DNA of 64,000 nt from Dongshaea marina. GTDB lineage: Bacteria; Pseudomonadota; Gammaproteobacteria; Enterobacterales; Aeromonadaceae. The translations under genes were made by a program, and so were the position numbers. The DNA lies in contig NZ_CP028897.1 of the NCBI RefSeq assembly GCF_003072645.1, positions 1,005,658 through 1,069,657 on the forward strand. Reading direction: 5' to 3'. The notes beneath the pieces are model-generated. The model was not told the origin of the DNA, searched no databases, and was given only the letters and a program-made list of their open reading frames with translations. Shown piece after piece: positions 8,341-16,355 of the stretch; within the stretch, counting starts at the first letter, position 1; the number at the start of each line of letters is the position of its first letter.

Positions 8341-9021
8341 CTATCTTATACACCTTTCAATATAAAATGATTCTGCCATTTGGAGACCATACATAGCACC
8401 TCTTGTAGTAGCTAAGGACTTGATTGTCTCATAGCTACGACTATGTGGAAAAGAACGTATCTCTTCATCATACTGCTTTAGTGCTCTGAGTTTACTCTCC
8501 CAATAGTTACTGATATCCACGATATAGTTTGGAGTAAAAGTTGGGTAGCTCTTGGATTGCCACTCAGTGCTGGAGAGTACCTCGAAGGTCAACAGCTTTT
8601 TGACGGGGCTTCCGGGCTGGGGACGGCATGCTGTTAAGACTGCCTGATTGACGATACGGTGATCAATATTCAGATCCTGAGCGTAGTGAGTATAGACAAC
8701 CGAGGGCTGAATTTTATTCAGCTCTTTCTCGATAGTCTGGGTGACCTCAAGCAAAGGCAGGGTATCGAGTTGGTTATCGGGGAAATTAAACCGATGCACA
8801 CTCTCCTCATCAATACCAAGCTCAGCTAGAGCCCTGACGGATGCATCTTGACGCTGCTGGAGCTGTGCCGCTTGTTGCTGGCTTTCTCGGGCGCTTACTC
8901 CATCTGTCATGATGATAATGCTAACCTCATCGCCTTCGGCAATATGCCGGGCGATGGTGCCACCACAGCCAAGCACCTCATCATCCGGGTGCGCCACAAT
9001 TACCGCCACTGTTTCTGTCAT
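8341..9021 (-). CDS. PIG-L family deacetylase
   Basis: A 226-residue protein with the zinc-binding A-H-P-D-D-E motif at residues 10-15 and the later His of Y-T-H-Y-A-Q-D-L-N-I-D-H, both diagnostic of PIG-L/LmbE-type N-deacetylases, which strip acetyl groups from amino sugars. I chose the ATG at 9021 because it overlaps the pseI stop (ATGA); a start 15 bases upstream is possible. It is the last gene of the pseudaminic acid operon. Removing an N-acetyl group so that another acyl group can be added, for instance by the neighbouring formyltransferase homologues, is a reasonable but unproven role. Confidence 0.85.
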   Translation of the reverse strand: MTETVAVIVAHPDDEVLGCGGTIARHIAEGDEVSIIIMTDGVSARESQQQAAQLQQRQDASVRALAELGIDEESVHRFNFPDNQLDTLPLLEVTQTIEKELNKIQPSVVYTHYAQDLNIDHRIVNQAVLTACRPQPGSPVKKLLTFEVLSSTEWQSKSYPTFTPNYIVDISNYWESKLRALKQYDEEIRSFPHSRSYETIKSLATTRGAMYGLQMAESFYIERCIR

Positions 9022-10064
9022 TTGATTAGCTCCCATGAAACCGCTGTTCCAATACTGATATCCTGGTTCACCTCTTTGCCGATCAGCTCCTGGTAATGTT
9101 TGGGGGTAAGTCCGTAGCCCGGACGAATTCGCCGAATACTGGAAGCAGTTATCTTGTCTCCAGCTTTGAGATCTTCCACAAAGTAGAGGGAGCGGCGAAA
9201 TTTGATGCTTGCCTCTTCGACTGGCTTTTGTTCATAGCTGGCTGTCCCAATTGCTTGCCAGACCACTTGTGTATCCAGGGAGAGCTGCTTTAGCTCTGAA
9301 GGCTCTAAAGAAAAGGCAGAATCTGGCCCCTTGTCCTCTCTGCTCAGGGTTACATGCTTTTCGATAACGCATGCGCCTAAGGCAACGGCGGCAACCGGTA
9401 CTGAGGTACCAAGAGTGTGATCGGATAATCCAACCAGGCAATCGAAGTCTTGCTCCATTTTGGGGATTGTCGCGAGGTTTGCTTGTTCAACGGGGGAGGG
9501 ATAACCACTGATACAGTGCAGCAGTACAAGCTCAGAGCAGCCATTTTCTCTGGCTGTTTTGACCGTTTCTTCAATCTCTTGCTGATTAGCCATTCCGGTG
9601 GAGATGATCATCGGTTTACCGGTTTGAGCGACTCGTTTGATGAGGGGGAGATCTGTCATCTCGAAGGAGGCAATCTTATAAGCGGGTGTATCCAGCTCTT
9701 CCAGCAAATCGACAGCTGTTTCATCAAAAGGAGTAGAGAACAGGGTAACTCCGACCTCTTTCGCTTTTTGAAACAGGGTCTCATGCCACTCAAAAGGGGT
9801 GTGGGCCCAATCATAGAGGTCGTAGAGCTTATAGCCATCCCATAGGCCGCCATGGATCAGAAAGTCCTGCTTATCACAGTCAATGGTCATGGTATCGGCG
9901 GTGTAGCTCTGGATCTTAATGGCATCGGCTCCGGATTGGGCCATTATCTCAATACTCTCAAGGGCCCTTTGCAATGAACCATTATGGTTCGCAGATAGTT
10001 CAGCAATGATGTATGGCTTCTCTTTTTTTCCAATGGCCCGATTATTGATCAAGATAGGTTTCAT
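9018..10064 (-). CDS. pseI: Pseudaminic acid synthase
   Basis: A 348-residue NeuB-family synthase. The N-terminal A-E-L-S-A-N-H-N-G and the E-K-H-V-T-L ... K-G-P-D-S-A-F-S-L stretch match the pseudaminic branch, where D-S-A-F replaces D-H-A/S of the sialic and legionaminic enzymes. The last ~60 residues form the SAF domain (R-P-G-Y-G-L-T-P). It condenses phosphoenolpyruvate with 2,4-diacylamino-2,4,6-trideoxy-L-altrose to give pseudaminic acid. Four-base overlaps on both sides (deacetylase and formyltransferase genes) put it firmly inside the pse operon. Confidence 0.93.
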   Translation of the reverse strand: MKPILINNRAIGKKEKPYIIAELSANHNGSLQRALESIEIMAQSGADAIKIQSYTADTMTIDCDKQDFLIHGGLWDGYKLYDLYDWAHTPFEWHETLFQKAKEVGVTLFSTPFDETAVDLLEELDTPAYKIASFEMTDLPLIKRVAQTGKPMIISTGMANQQEIEETVKTARENGCSELVLLHCISGYPSPVEQANLATIPKMEQDFDCLVGLSDHTLGTSVPVAAVALGACVIEKHVTLSREDKGPDSAFSLEPSELKQLSLDTQVVWQAIGTASYEQKPVEEASIKFRRSLYFVEDLKAGDKITASSIRRIRPGYGLTPKHYQELIGKEVNQDISIGTAVSWELIK

Positions 10065-10771
10065 GACTTATTCGGCCTTTTGGTGATGAATACAGAAGCG
10101 AATAACTGATCGGGGTCATCCTGGTTAGCATCCGTAAACTCCATTCTATAATCTCCCCAATCGATATAAGCCTTTGGGTAGCTCTGTGCATCCAACATAC
10201 GAATATGATCATAGAGAGCTTTGAGATCAGCTGTCTTTGGTAACTCACTCTGCTCTGGTGTACGGCGTTTGAATAGCGTGACCTCTCCTTCCTGAGGCTT
10301 AGGCTGAGGCGTCTGCTCAACTATGTAGCAAATAAGCTGATAGATCTTGGGAGCCATCCTCTCAAAAATCTCCTGGGCAGATCCTTCCAGAGAGAGTGGA
10401 AGCTTCCGGTACACAGGACCTGCGTCCAACTCTTTTACCATCTGCAGAGCGCTGAGCCGGGTCTCCTTGTGCCCTCTTGCTATGAGGTTTTGTAGTGGGC
10501 TACCACCTCTGCCATAAGGGACGTCGGCCATGTGAAAGCAAACACACTCCCAATGTTTAAGGATATCTTCGGGGACGATCCAGCTCCAGTGAGGGAAAAA
10601 GATATACCTGGGGTCGAGGCTGTTTAGGTAATCGGTTGTCAGTTGATTTTTTTCTGTGATCAAGTGCCACTGACCCGGGAGCTCAGGTGTGAATTGTGTG
10701 AAAGCCTCAATATTCCACGGCTTGAGTGTGGCCACCAGGTAATTTTGTGTGTTTGGATCAGTCTGGATCAT
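10061..10771 (-). CDS. Formyltransferase-like protein A of the pse operon
   Basis: A 236-residue protein related to the N-terminal domain of methionyl-tRNA and sugar formyltransferases. It shows the C-F-H-M-A-D-V-P-Y-G-R-G-G motif near residue 95 and D-A-G-P-V near 130. Of the Asn-His-Asp triad of the family, the His and Asp are present; the Asn position two before the His reads Cys. A ~60-residue C-terminal extension follows. It is wedged between pseI (four-base overlap) and a second, divergent homologue (14-base overlap), where other clusters often carry the acetyltransferase gene pseH. It may add an N-formyl group to the sugar; a non-catalytic partner role for one of the pair is also possible. 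Confidence 0.72.
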   Translation of the reverse strand: MIQTDPNTQNYLVATLKPWNIEAFTQFTPELPGQWHLITEKNQLTTDYLNSLDPRYIFFPHWSWIVPEDILKHWECVCFHMADVPYGRGGSPLQNLIARGHKETRLSALQMVKELDAGPVYRKLPLSLEGSAQEIFERMAPKIYQLICYIVEQTPQPKPQEGEVTLFKRRTPEQSELPKTADLKALYDHIRMLDAQSYPKAYIDWGDYRMEFTDANQDDPDQLFASVFITKRPNKS

Positions 10772-11411
10772 ATTCAGTGATCTCGATTTTGTATTGTTTC
10801 CCGCGGAGTTTAAAAAAAGCCGGGTAGCGTTGATTGTCGACGATCCTCAGGAGCTCGAATTGCTCGCTCAGACTCTTGTCCGGGTTTAGTTCGCTATCTC
10901 CGGGATTCCTTCTTGGGTAGCTATGGCTGGCCCCTGACTGCTCTTTAGGTATGAGGGTTGGATACTCCAATAGAAACCTTTGGCAGATCCGAATTGTCGC
11001 TTCTCCCTGCAGCTGCCGCCATTCATCACAAAGCTCTGTTCCTCTGAGTTCAATCTTGTCTTTGAGCCAGATCCTGCCACTATCGGCCTGCTGGGTTGCC
11101 TCAATCAGGCAGACCGGGATCTCATTTTTTCCTTCCAGTATCTGCCAGGCTATGGGAGCAAAACCTTTTCCATGGGGAAGGTCACTTTCATGGGCCACAA
11201 GATTGAGTCTGGCTTTGGCAAGATTTTCTGGCGTTACCATATGCACGCAGCCGAGGAGAAAGGTGATATCGGATTGAGCAAGCTCAGATTGCTCACTAAT
11301 CAACTTTGCGTCATAACCATGTTTATGGCACCAGTCGATGAGCTCCCGGGCAAAGGGAAGAATCCAGGACTCATTGTCGACGAGAACACAAATTGAGTCG
11401 ATTTTATCCAT
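10758..11411 (-). CDS. Formyltransferase-like protein B of the pse operon
   Basis: A 217-residue formyltransferase-fold protein, only distantly similar to its neighbour. The motif N-L-V-A-H-E-S-D-L-P-H-G-K-G near residue 78 keeps the family His, and A-D-S-G-R-I near 115 keeps the Asp; the Asn of the triad is not in its usual place two residues before the His, though an Asn lies four before it. The C-terminal ~50 residues (Y-P-R-R-N-P-G-D-S-E-L) parallel the R-R-T-P-E-Q-S-E-L tract of protein A, so the two share architecture and may be old duplicates. It overlaps pseG by eight bases. The likely role is N-formylation of a 4-amino sugar using 10-formyltetrahydrofolate; unproven. Confidence 0.7.
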   Translation of the reverse strand: MDKIDSICVLVDNESWILPFARELIDWCHKHGYDAKLISEQSELAQSDITFLLGCVHMVTPENLAKARLNLVAHESDLPHGKGFAPIAWQILEGKNEIPVCLIEATQQADSGRIWLKDKIELRGTELCDEWRQLQGEATIRICQRFLLEYPTLIPKEQSGASHSYPRRNPGDSELNPDKSLSEQFELLRIVDNQRYPAFFKLRGKQYKIEITEYDPD

Positions 11412-12489
11412 TGCCTAATATCTCCACGACCCTGCTTGTGCCCACTCCATCGCAGCTATCTAATCCCAGTTTGACTGACTCTAGATAAAATCTGGGGTCT
11501 GTAATTTTTGCAATTTGAGCTGTTAATGAATCTGGATTGAGAGGGCTCTTAAGTTCAACCGCTATCTTCCGGGATACCAGTTTTTCTGCGATGAGTTTTT
11601 GGTTCTCAGCAAATACAGTAATTAGGCTCACAAGCCCCATACTACAGCGCTCCCAGCAACTACTTCCTGCGGCACCAATACAAATATCATGGGAGTGGAT
11701 CAATTGAGCGATCTGATTACAGTTAATTTTGAGCTCAATTTGTTGATGCTGTTTATAAAGTTGCTGAATTCTAGGAATATTTAGAGCTGAGCTACCGAGA
11801 ACTACAGTCACTTTTGTGAACTCTTCCAAGTTGAGTGAAGCAAGGATCTGGGATGTGATATCGCAAGGATCGGTACCTCCCATCATGATGAGAAGCCGGC
11901 TTAACCCTTGTTTGATACGGGATTGGCGATGCTGAATGATCTCTGTAGGAGAGTGTTGGTTGAATTCGGGCCTTAGTAAGGCGTACTCAGTTCCCAGCAG
12001 CATGGTACAGGGTTTCATCAGGTATGGCTGATAATCTTGGGGAATACGTCCAAGGGTTTGATCTAAAAGAAGATCACAATAGTGTTGGCGATCAGCTAGA
12101 TCATCAATGACCATGATATTTTGGGCGTGCCGGGTGAGGGCTTTTTGCCAGTGATAATCAATCCCATAGTGATCGACGATGAGCCAGTCTACCTGCTGCC
12201 CGAAAGACTCCTCTATGATATTTCGGGTTGCCTGTGCATCTTGCTTTTGAGAGCCGCCGAGCCAACGACTATGGGCCAGCAAGTGCTCAGGTTGATCTTC
12301 AGAGATAGGTATGGAGTGAACCTCTATTCCCTGTGCTTCAAGGAGGTGGCACAGGTGCCCGGGATGTTGCTTACAGATAAATAAAACCCTATGCCCTTGA
12401 TTGTTTAGCGCCTTGGCCAGGGTTAGGCTGCGCATGATATGCCCGTTTCCTATCTCTATGCCTGCATCTGCCCGCAATACAATATTCAC
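11404..12489 (-). CDS. pseG: UDP-2,4-diacetamido-2,4,6-trideoxy-beta-L-altropyranose hydrolase
   Basis: A 361-residue GT-B-fold nucleotide-sugar hydrolase related to MurG. The N-terminus has R-A-D-A-G with G-N-G-H-I-M-R (catalytic His at residue 17), and the C-terminal half has the M-G-G-T-D-P nucleotide-binding loop and G-A-A-G-S-S-C-W-E. PseG removes UDP from the 2,4-diacylamino-trideoxy-altrose before condensation by PseI. It overlaps pseF by four bases. No acetyltransferase (PseH) domain is fused to it. Family length varies; this is towards the longer form. Confidence 0.9.
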   Translation of the reverse strand: MNIVLRADAGIEIGNGHIMRSLTLAKALNNQGHRVLFICKQHPGHLCHLLEAQGIEVHSIPISEDQPEHLLAHSRWLGGSQKQDAQATRNIIEESFGQQVDWLIVDHYGIDYHWQKALTRHAQNIMVIDDLADRQHYCDLLLDQTLGRIPQDYQPYLMKPCTMLLGTEYALLRPEFNQHSPTEIIQHRQSRIKQGLSRLLIMMGGTDPCDITSQILASLNLEEFTKVTVVLGSSALNIPRIQQLYKQHQQIELKINCNQIAQLIHSHDICIGAAGSSCWERCSMGLVSLITVFAENQKLIAEKLVSRKIAVELKSPLNPDSLTAQIAKITDPRFYLESVKLGLDSCDGVGTSRVVEILGNG

Positions 12490-13175
12490 AGACTAAGCTC
12501 CATGATAGCTTTGTGCATCAGCTCGGCCCTTAACCAGTCCTCCTCGGTGTCTATATCCTGAACGATATATCGGGAAAGAATTATGGGGAGAGTGTTACTA
12601 CTAAATAAAGGACGATCTTCGATAAATGCTTCTTTATGCCCCCAGTAGATCTGGCCTGCATCATGGTAAGATTCATCGAGATCCTGGGAGCGGGTCATCC
12701 TGTGCTCTGGCTCTCGCATCTGCAAACTTCCATTCTCTTCAAGCTTTAGGGCACGTTGGATAGGAAAGGGAAAGCTGGTTACCGTAACTGCATAATCAAA
12801 ATCGGCGTTTGCCTGCAATAATTGGAGCCCTTTTCGGAGGACCTCGGGTCTTATGAACGGAGCTGTGGCATAGATACAGCAGGCAAAGTCAATATTTTCT
12901 GTTAGTTGATGAATAGTGTGGGCAACCACTGCGTTAGTTCCCGTAAAGTCATCGGCGAGTTCGTTAGGCCTGATAAAGGGGACTTCCCCTCCAAAATGAA
13001 CAGCAATCTCAGCGATCTCGGGGTCGTCGGTTGAAATAATGATTCTCTCAAAGCATTCGCAAGCCTTGGCTGCTTCAATGGAGTAGCCGATAATAGGTTT
13101 ACCATTAAAGGGACGAATATTTTTGCTAGGTATGCGTTTGCTACCAGCTCGGGCAGGAATAACCGCGATATTCAT
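12486..13175 (-). CDS. pseF: Pseudaminic acid cytidylyltransferase
   Basis: A 229-residue CMP-sugar synthetase with the N-terminal signature I-P-A-R-A-G-S-K-R-I-P-S-K-N and the later D-I-D-T-E-E-D-W near the C-terminus, both typical of PseF/NeuA enzymes. It activates pseudaminic acid with CTP to CMP-pseudaminic acid, the donor for glycosyltransferases. Four-base overlaps with pseC upstream and pseG downstream show one transcription unit. No glycosyltransferase is visible in the window, so the final acceptor is not shown. Confidence 0.92.
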   Translation of the reverse strand: MNIAVIPARAGSKRIPSKNIRPFNGKPIIGYSIEAAKACECFERIIISTDDPEIAEIAVHFGGEVPFIRPNELADDFTGTNAVVAHTIHQLTENIDFACCIYATAPFIRPEVLRKGLQLLQANADFDYAVTVTSFPFPIQRALKLEENGSLQMREPEHRMTRSQDLDESYHDAGQIYWGHKEAFIEDRPLFSSNTLPIILSRYIVQDIDTEEDWLRAELMHKAIMELSL

Positions 13176-14338
13176 TTCAGTGCTACCTTTAATGCTTGAA
13201 TGACTCTGTCCTGCTGCAGCTCGGTCATGCTATGAAACAGGGGAAGGCTAATTGCTCTGCGATAATAGTTTTCAGCCACAGGGAAATCACCTGATTTGAA
13301 GCCAAATTGCTGATAGAAGGGCTGTGTGTGTACCGGGATAAAGTGTAGGTTTACACCAATCTCCTGCACTCTAAGCTTGTTGAAAACCTCAAGATGAAAT
13401 GCCGGATCATCGTTTTTGAGCAAAATGATGTAGAGGTGCCAGCTTGAATAGCTAAGAGAGGCCTGAAAAGGCTTATCTACAGGAAGAGATCCGAGGCTTT
13501 CATTATATCGTTTGACTAAGGCATGGCGAGCCGCAACGAAGTTATCCAGCTTGGCTAGCTGCTTGAGTCCTAATGCTGCATGGATCTCAGACATCCGGTA
13601 GTTGTACCCAAGCTCAATCTGTTGATAGTACCAGGGGCCATCGGGTTGATGAGTCATCTGAACCGGATCCCGGGTGACCCCATGGCTGCGGTGCAGCTCC
13701 ATTTTTTTCCGGAGTGTCTTGCTATTGGTTAGCGCGGCGCCACCCTCTGCTGTGGTAATGATTTTGACCGGGTGAAAGCTAAATACGCAGATATCTGAGT
13801 ATTTGCAGCCACCGATAGGCTCTCCATCATATCGTGCGCCAATGGCGTGCGAGGCATCCTCAATGATTGAAAACCCATATTGCCTGGCAAGTTTTGAGAT
13901 AGCTTTCATGTCACAGGGTTGACCGGTTAGGTGGACCGCGACCAGCACTTTGGGGAGCTTTTGCTCTGCCTGAGCTTGTTTGAGTTTTTTCTCCAGAGCT
14001 AAAGGGCAGAGATTATAGGTTTTTGGATCGATATCGACGAAATCTATATTGGCTCCGCAGTAGAGTCCACAGTTTGCCGAGGCAACAAAAGTGATGGGGG
14101 AGGTCCACAACCAATCACCAGGCCCTAACTCTAGCGCCATGCAAGCGATATGCAGCGCTGAGGTCGCGCTATTTACTGCCAGGGCATGCTTGGCTCCAGT
14201 ATAGCTTTTAAGCTGCTTTTCAAATTCAGGTACCCGTGGCCCCTGGGTCAGGAAGTCAGACTTTAAGACTTTAACTACCGCATCAATCTCTTCCTGGGTG
14301 ATCTCTTGGCGGCCGTAAGGGATATGATCTTTGTTCAT
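13172..14338 (-). CDS. pseC: UDP-4-amino-4,6-dideoxy-N-acetyl-beta-L-altrosamine transaminase
   Basis: A DegT/DnrJ/EryC1-family PLP aminotransferase of 388 residues. Lys192 in F-S-F-H-P-V-K-I-I-T is the PLP Schiff-base lysine, and Asp161 in I-I-E-D-A-S-H-A holds the pyridine nitrogen. PseC transfers the glutamate amino group onto C4 of the keto sugar made by PseB. It overlaps pseB and pseF by four bases each. The length and the H-P-V-K-I-I-T-T-A-E-G-G-A signature are as expected for PseC. Confidence 0.93.
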   Translation of the reverse strand: MNKDHIPYGRQEITQEEIDAVVKVLKSDFLTQGPRVPEFEKQLKSYTGAKHALAVNSATSALHIACMALELGPGDWLWTSPITFVASANCGLYCGANIDFVDIDPKTYNLCPLALEKKLKQAQAEQKLPKVLVAVHLTGQPCDMKAISKLARQYGFSIIEDASHAIGARYDGEPIGGCKYSDICVFSFHPVKIITTAEGGAALTNSKTLRKKMELHRSHGVTRDPVQMTHQPDGPWYYQQIELGYNYRMSEIHAALGLKQLAKLDNFVAARHALVKRYNESLGSLPVDKPFQASLSYSSWHLYIILLKNDDPAFHLEVFNKLRVQEIGVNLHFIPVHTQPFYQQFGFKSGDFPVAENYYRRAISLPLFHSMTELQQDRVIQALKVALK

Positions 14339-15324
14339 GCTATTAATTTAGCTATCTCCTTAATAGACAGATAATGCGGGTTAGATAAAGAGTTATACTC
14401 AAACCCTGGCGTGACCAGCTCCCCTGTTTCCCCAACAGCATTATTTGTATAGTCATGGCTCAGGTTATTGAACTTGATTGAAGGAGAGATCAGGTAGTGA
14501 TCCGGATAGTCATAGGTATGGTAGGAGTCATCAGCAGGGCACATGATCTCATGCATCTTCTCTCCCGGACGGATCCCTATGATTTTAAATGGGGTTTCAG
14601 GGGCTATCGCTGAGGCTAGATCAGTGATCTTGCAGCTGGGGATTTTGGGAATGAAAATCTCACCACCGGCCATACGCTCAAAACTCTTGATGACAAAATC
14701 AACACCTTGCTCAAGAGTGATTAAAAAGCGGGTCATTTCAGGGTGAGTAATGGGGAGTTGTTCACATCCGTTTTCCAAGAGCTCCTTAAAGAAGGGAATA
14801 ACAGAGCCTCTTGAGCCAATGACATTACCGTAACGTACCACGGAGAATATTGTTTTATGTTTGCCTGCTATGTTGTTACCCGCAACAAAAATCTTATCGG
14901 AAGCCAGTTTGGAAGCACCGTAAAGATTGATGGGATTAGCCGCTTTGTCAGTGGATAGAGCAATCACCTTCTGGACGTTATTTTCCAGTGCGGCATGGAT
15001 GACATTTTCTGCACCATGCACATTGGTTTTAATACACTCCATAGGATTGTATTCGGCTGCAGGGACTTGCTTGATCGCTGCGGCATGGACCACATAATCA
15101 ACGTTGCGCATCGCCCGGGTCAGGCGAGCCTGATCTCGAACATCACCAAGGAAGTAACGCATGCACGACTGGCTAAACACCTGCTGCATCTCAAACTGTT
15201 TGAGCTCATCTCTGGAGTAAACGATCAAGCGTGATGGCGTATAGCGATCGAGCACTGTTTCGACAAACTGTTTGCCAAATGAGCCTGTTCCACCTGTGAT
15301 TAAGATAGCCTTGCCATTAAACAT
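14335..15324 (-). CDS. pseB: UDP-N-acetylglucosamine 4,6-dehydratase (inverting)
   Basis: A 329-residue extended SDR of the FlaA1/PseB type. It has the NADP-binding T-G-G-T-G-S-F-G motif at residues 10-17, A-L-S-T-D-K-A (the altered catalytic Asp/Lys site of this subfamily) and Y-G-A-S-K. It carries out the first pathway step, 4,6-dehydration with C5 inversion of UDP-GlcNAc. It is the first gene of the pse operon; a good Shine-Dalgarno (AAAGGAG) precedes the ATG at 15324 by seven bases. I could not find a convincing promoter in the 267 bases upstream, so read-through from the sigma-54 promoter of fliS is possible. Confidence 0.93.
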   Translation of the reverse strand: MFNGKAILITGGTGSFGKQFVETVLDRYTPSRLIVYSRDELKQFEMQQVFSQSCMRYFLGDVRDQARLTRAMRNVDYVVHAAAIKQVPAAEYNPMECIKTNVHGAENVIHAALENNVQKVIALSTDKAANPINLYGASKLASDKIFVAGNNIAGKHKTIFSVVRYGNVIGSRGSVIPFFKELLENGCEQLPITHPEMTRFLITLEQGVDFVIKSFERMAGGEIFIPKIPSCKITDLASAIAPETPFKIIGIRPGEKMHEIMCPADDSYHTYDYPDHYLISPSIKFNNLSHDYTNNAVGETGELVTPGFEYNSLSNPHYLSIKEIAKLIA

Positions 15325-15591
15325 CTGAACTCCTTTCGATGCTGTATGCTGGTGCTATTATGTGATGACTCTTGCAAGCCTGGTTTACATACCAAAGTAG
15401 TCTCCTAAATCTACAGCGGTAGTAACCGGATGCTATTTCATTGAGCTAAATGCACTTTTACGGCTTATGTCTAACCATCCTACCGCCTGCGCTGGGGAGC
15501 AACAAGGGCTGGTTTCACAGAACATGCTGAATCACTCATGACTGGTGAAATATTGATATTCGAAAACTGGCTGTTGAGGGACTGGGGCTTG
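15325..15591. other. Intergenic spacer between fliT-like gene and pseB
   Basis: No coding frame of credible composition and no strong terminator is visible. On the minus strand a GG-N10-GC spacing (T-G-G-T-T-A ... A-A-G-C-C) occurs near 15470, but its -12 half is a poor match, so I do not call it. The lack of a terminator leaves open co-transcription of the pse operon with fliS and the fliT-like gene. Confidence 0.4.
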
Positions 15592-15888
15592 CTATTTTTT
15601 TTGTTCATATTGTTTTTTAAAGTGGTGGCTGCGTTTGAGCTTGAGTAGCTCTTCTTTGAGCTCTTTGTGGCGCTTTCCTGCATGTTGATGCATGGTTTGC
15701 AGAGTCTGCAGCAACTCCCTGAGAAGCTCCCGGTGTGGAGCTAACTCTTCGGGCGAGCGCTCCTTGAACAGAGCCCGCACCTCCTGATCCAGCTTTTGTA
15801 CCAACTCGGCAGAGACTAAGGCATTGGCGTCATCAAGCTGCTGGTACAGCTCTTCCAGCAGGCGTGCAATCTCATGAAAGTGGGGCAT
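15592..15888 (-). CDS. FliT-like flagellar chaperone (FlaI type)
   Basis: A 98-residue, almost wholly helical, charged protein (rich in Leu, Glu and Lys) directly downstream of fliS with a five-base gap. In vibrios and relatives the gene after or before fliS in the filament cluster encodes the small FlaI/FliT-type protein that guards the FliD cap or other late substrates. Sequence similarity alone is weak, so the call rests on size, composition and position. Confidence 0.6.
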   Translation of the reverse strand: MPHFHEIARLLEELYQQLDDANALVSAELVQKLDQEVRALFKERSPEELAPHRELLRELLQTLQTMHQHAGKRHKELKEELLKLKRSHHFKKQYEQKK

Positions 15889-15893
15889 TGAGG

Positions 15894-16313
15894 TTAGTCC
15901 TCAGGTTTTGCCTGTTTTGTTGCGTGTTGATCTCGGGCTTCCTGGGGGATTGCATCCCAGCCCTCCTTGACCTCGGCAATCAGCTTAGAGACCTCATCCA
16001 GCATGGCAGGCTCAATCTTGGCGTTGGACTCGACTAGTCGACGTACACAGTAATCATAGAGTGCCGCCAGGTTTTGGGAGACTTCGCCGCCCTGCTCCAT
16101 ATCCAGGCTATCTTGCAGCTCACCGATAAGGGCGATCGATTTATCGATGGCCTTGGTTCGAGCCTCGATATCCTCTCGCTCCATGGCGCCCTTGGCGATG
16201 GTGTTATTGTTGATTATGTGCTGAAAGATGATTGATATCAGTGTGTGGGGGTCAGCATCTGCGACATTACTCACACTGCTCTGCTGGTACTTTTTAATTG
16301 AGCTTCTGGTCAT
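15894..16313 (-). CDS. fliS: Flagellin export chaperone FliS
   Basis: A 139-residue FliS. The N-terminal Y-Q-Q-S-S-V (family Y-x-x-x-x-V), the D-P-H-T-L-I stretch and the later helical bundle with L-Y-D-Y-C-V-R-R-L are all typical. It binds the C-terminus of flagellin in the cytoplasm to stop early polymerisation. Related genomes have fliD and flagellin genes beside it; here the neighbours are the flrA regulator (divergent) and the pse operon, with no filament genes in the window. A sigma-54 site lies 43 bases upstream. Confidence 0.9.
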   Translation of the reverse strand: MTRSSIKKYQQSSVSNVADADPHTLISIIFQHIINNNTIAKGAMEREDIEARTKAIDKSIALIGELQDSLDMEQGGEVSQNLAALYDYCVRRLVESNAKIEPAMLDEVSKLIAEVKEGWDAIPQEARDQHATKQAKPED

Positions 16314-16355
16314 ACTCTGTCCCTATCGCGATTGCACGATCTTTCCAAAATAGTC

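Noticed and set aside
15480-15683. A 67-residue minus-strand frame overlapping the fliT-like gene
   Set aside because: It is a shadow frame of the fliT-like gene running into intergenic DNA, with Ser/Asn/Lys-rich low-complexity content and no ribosome site.
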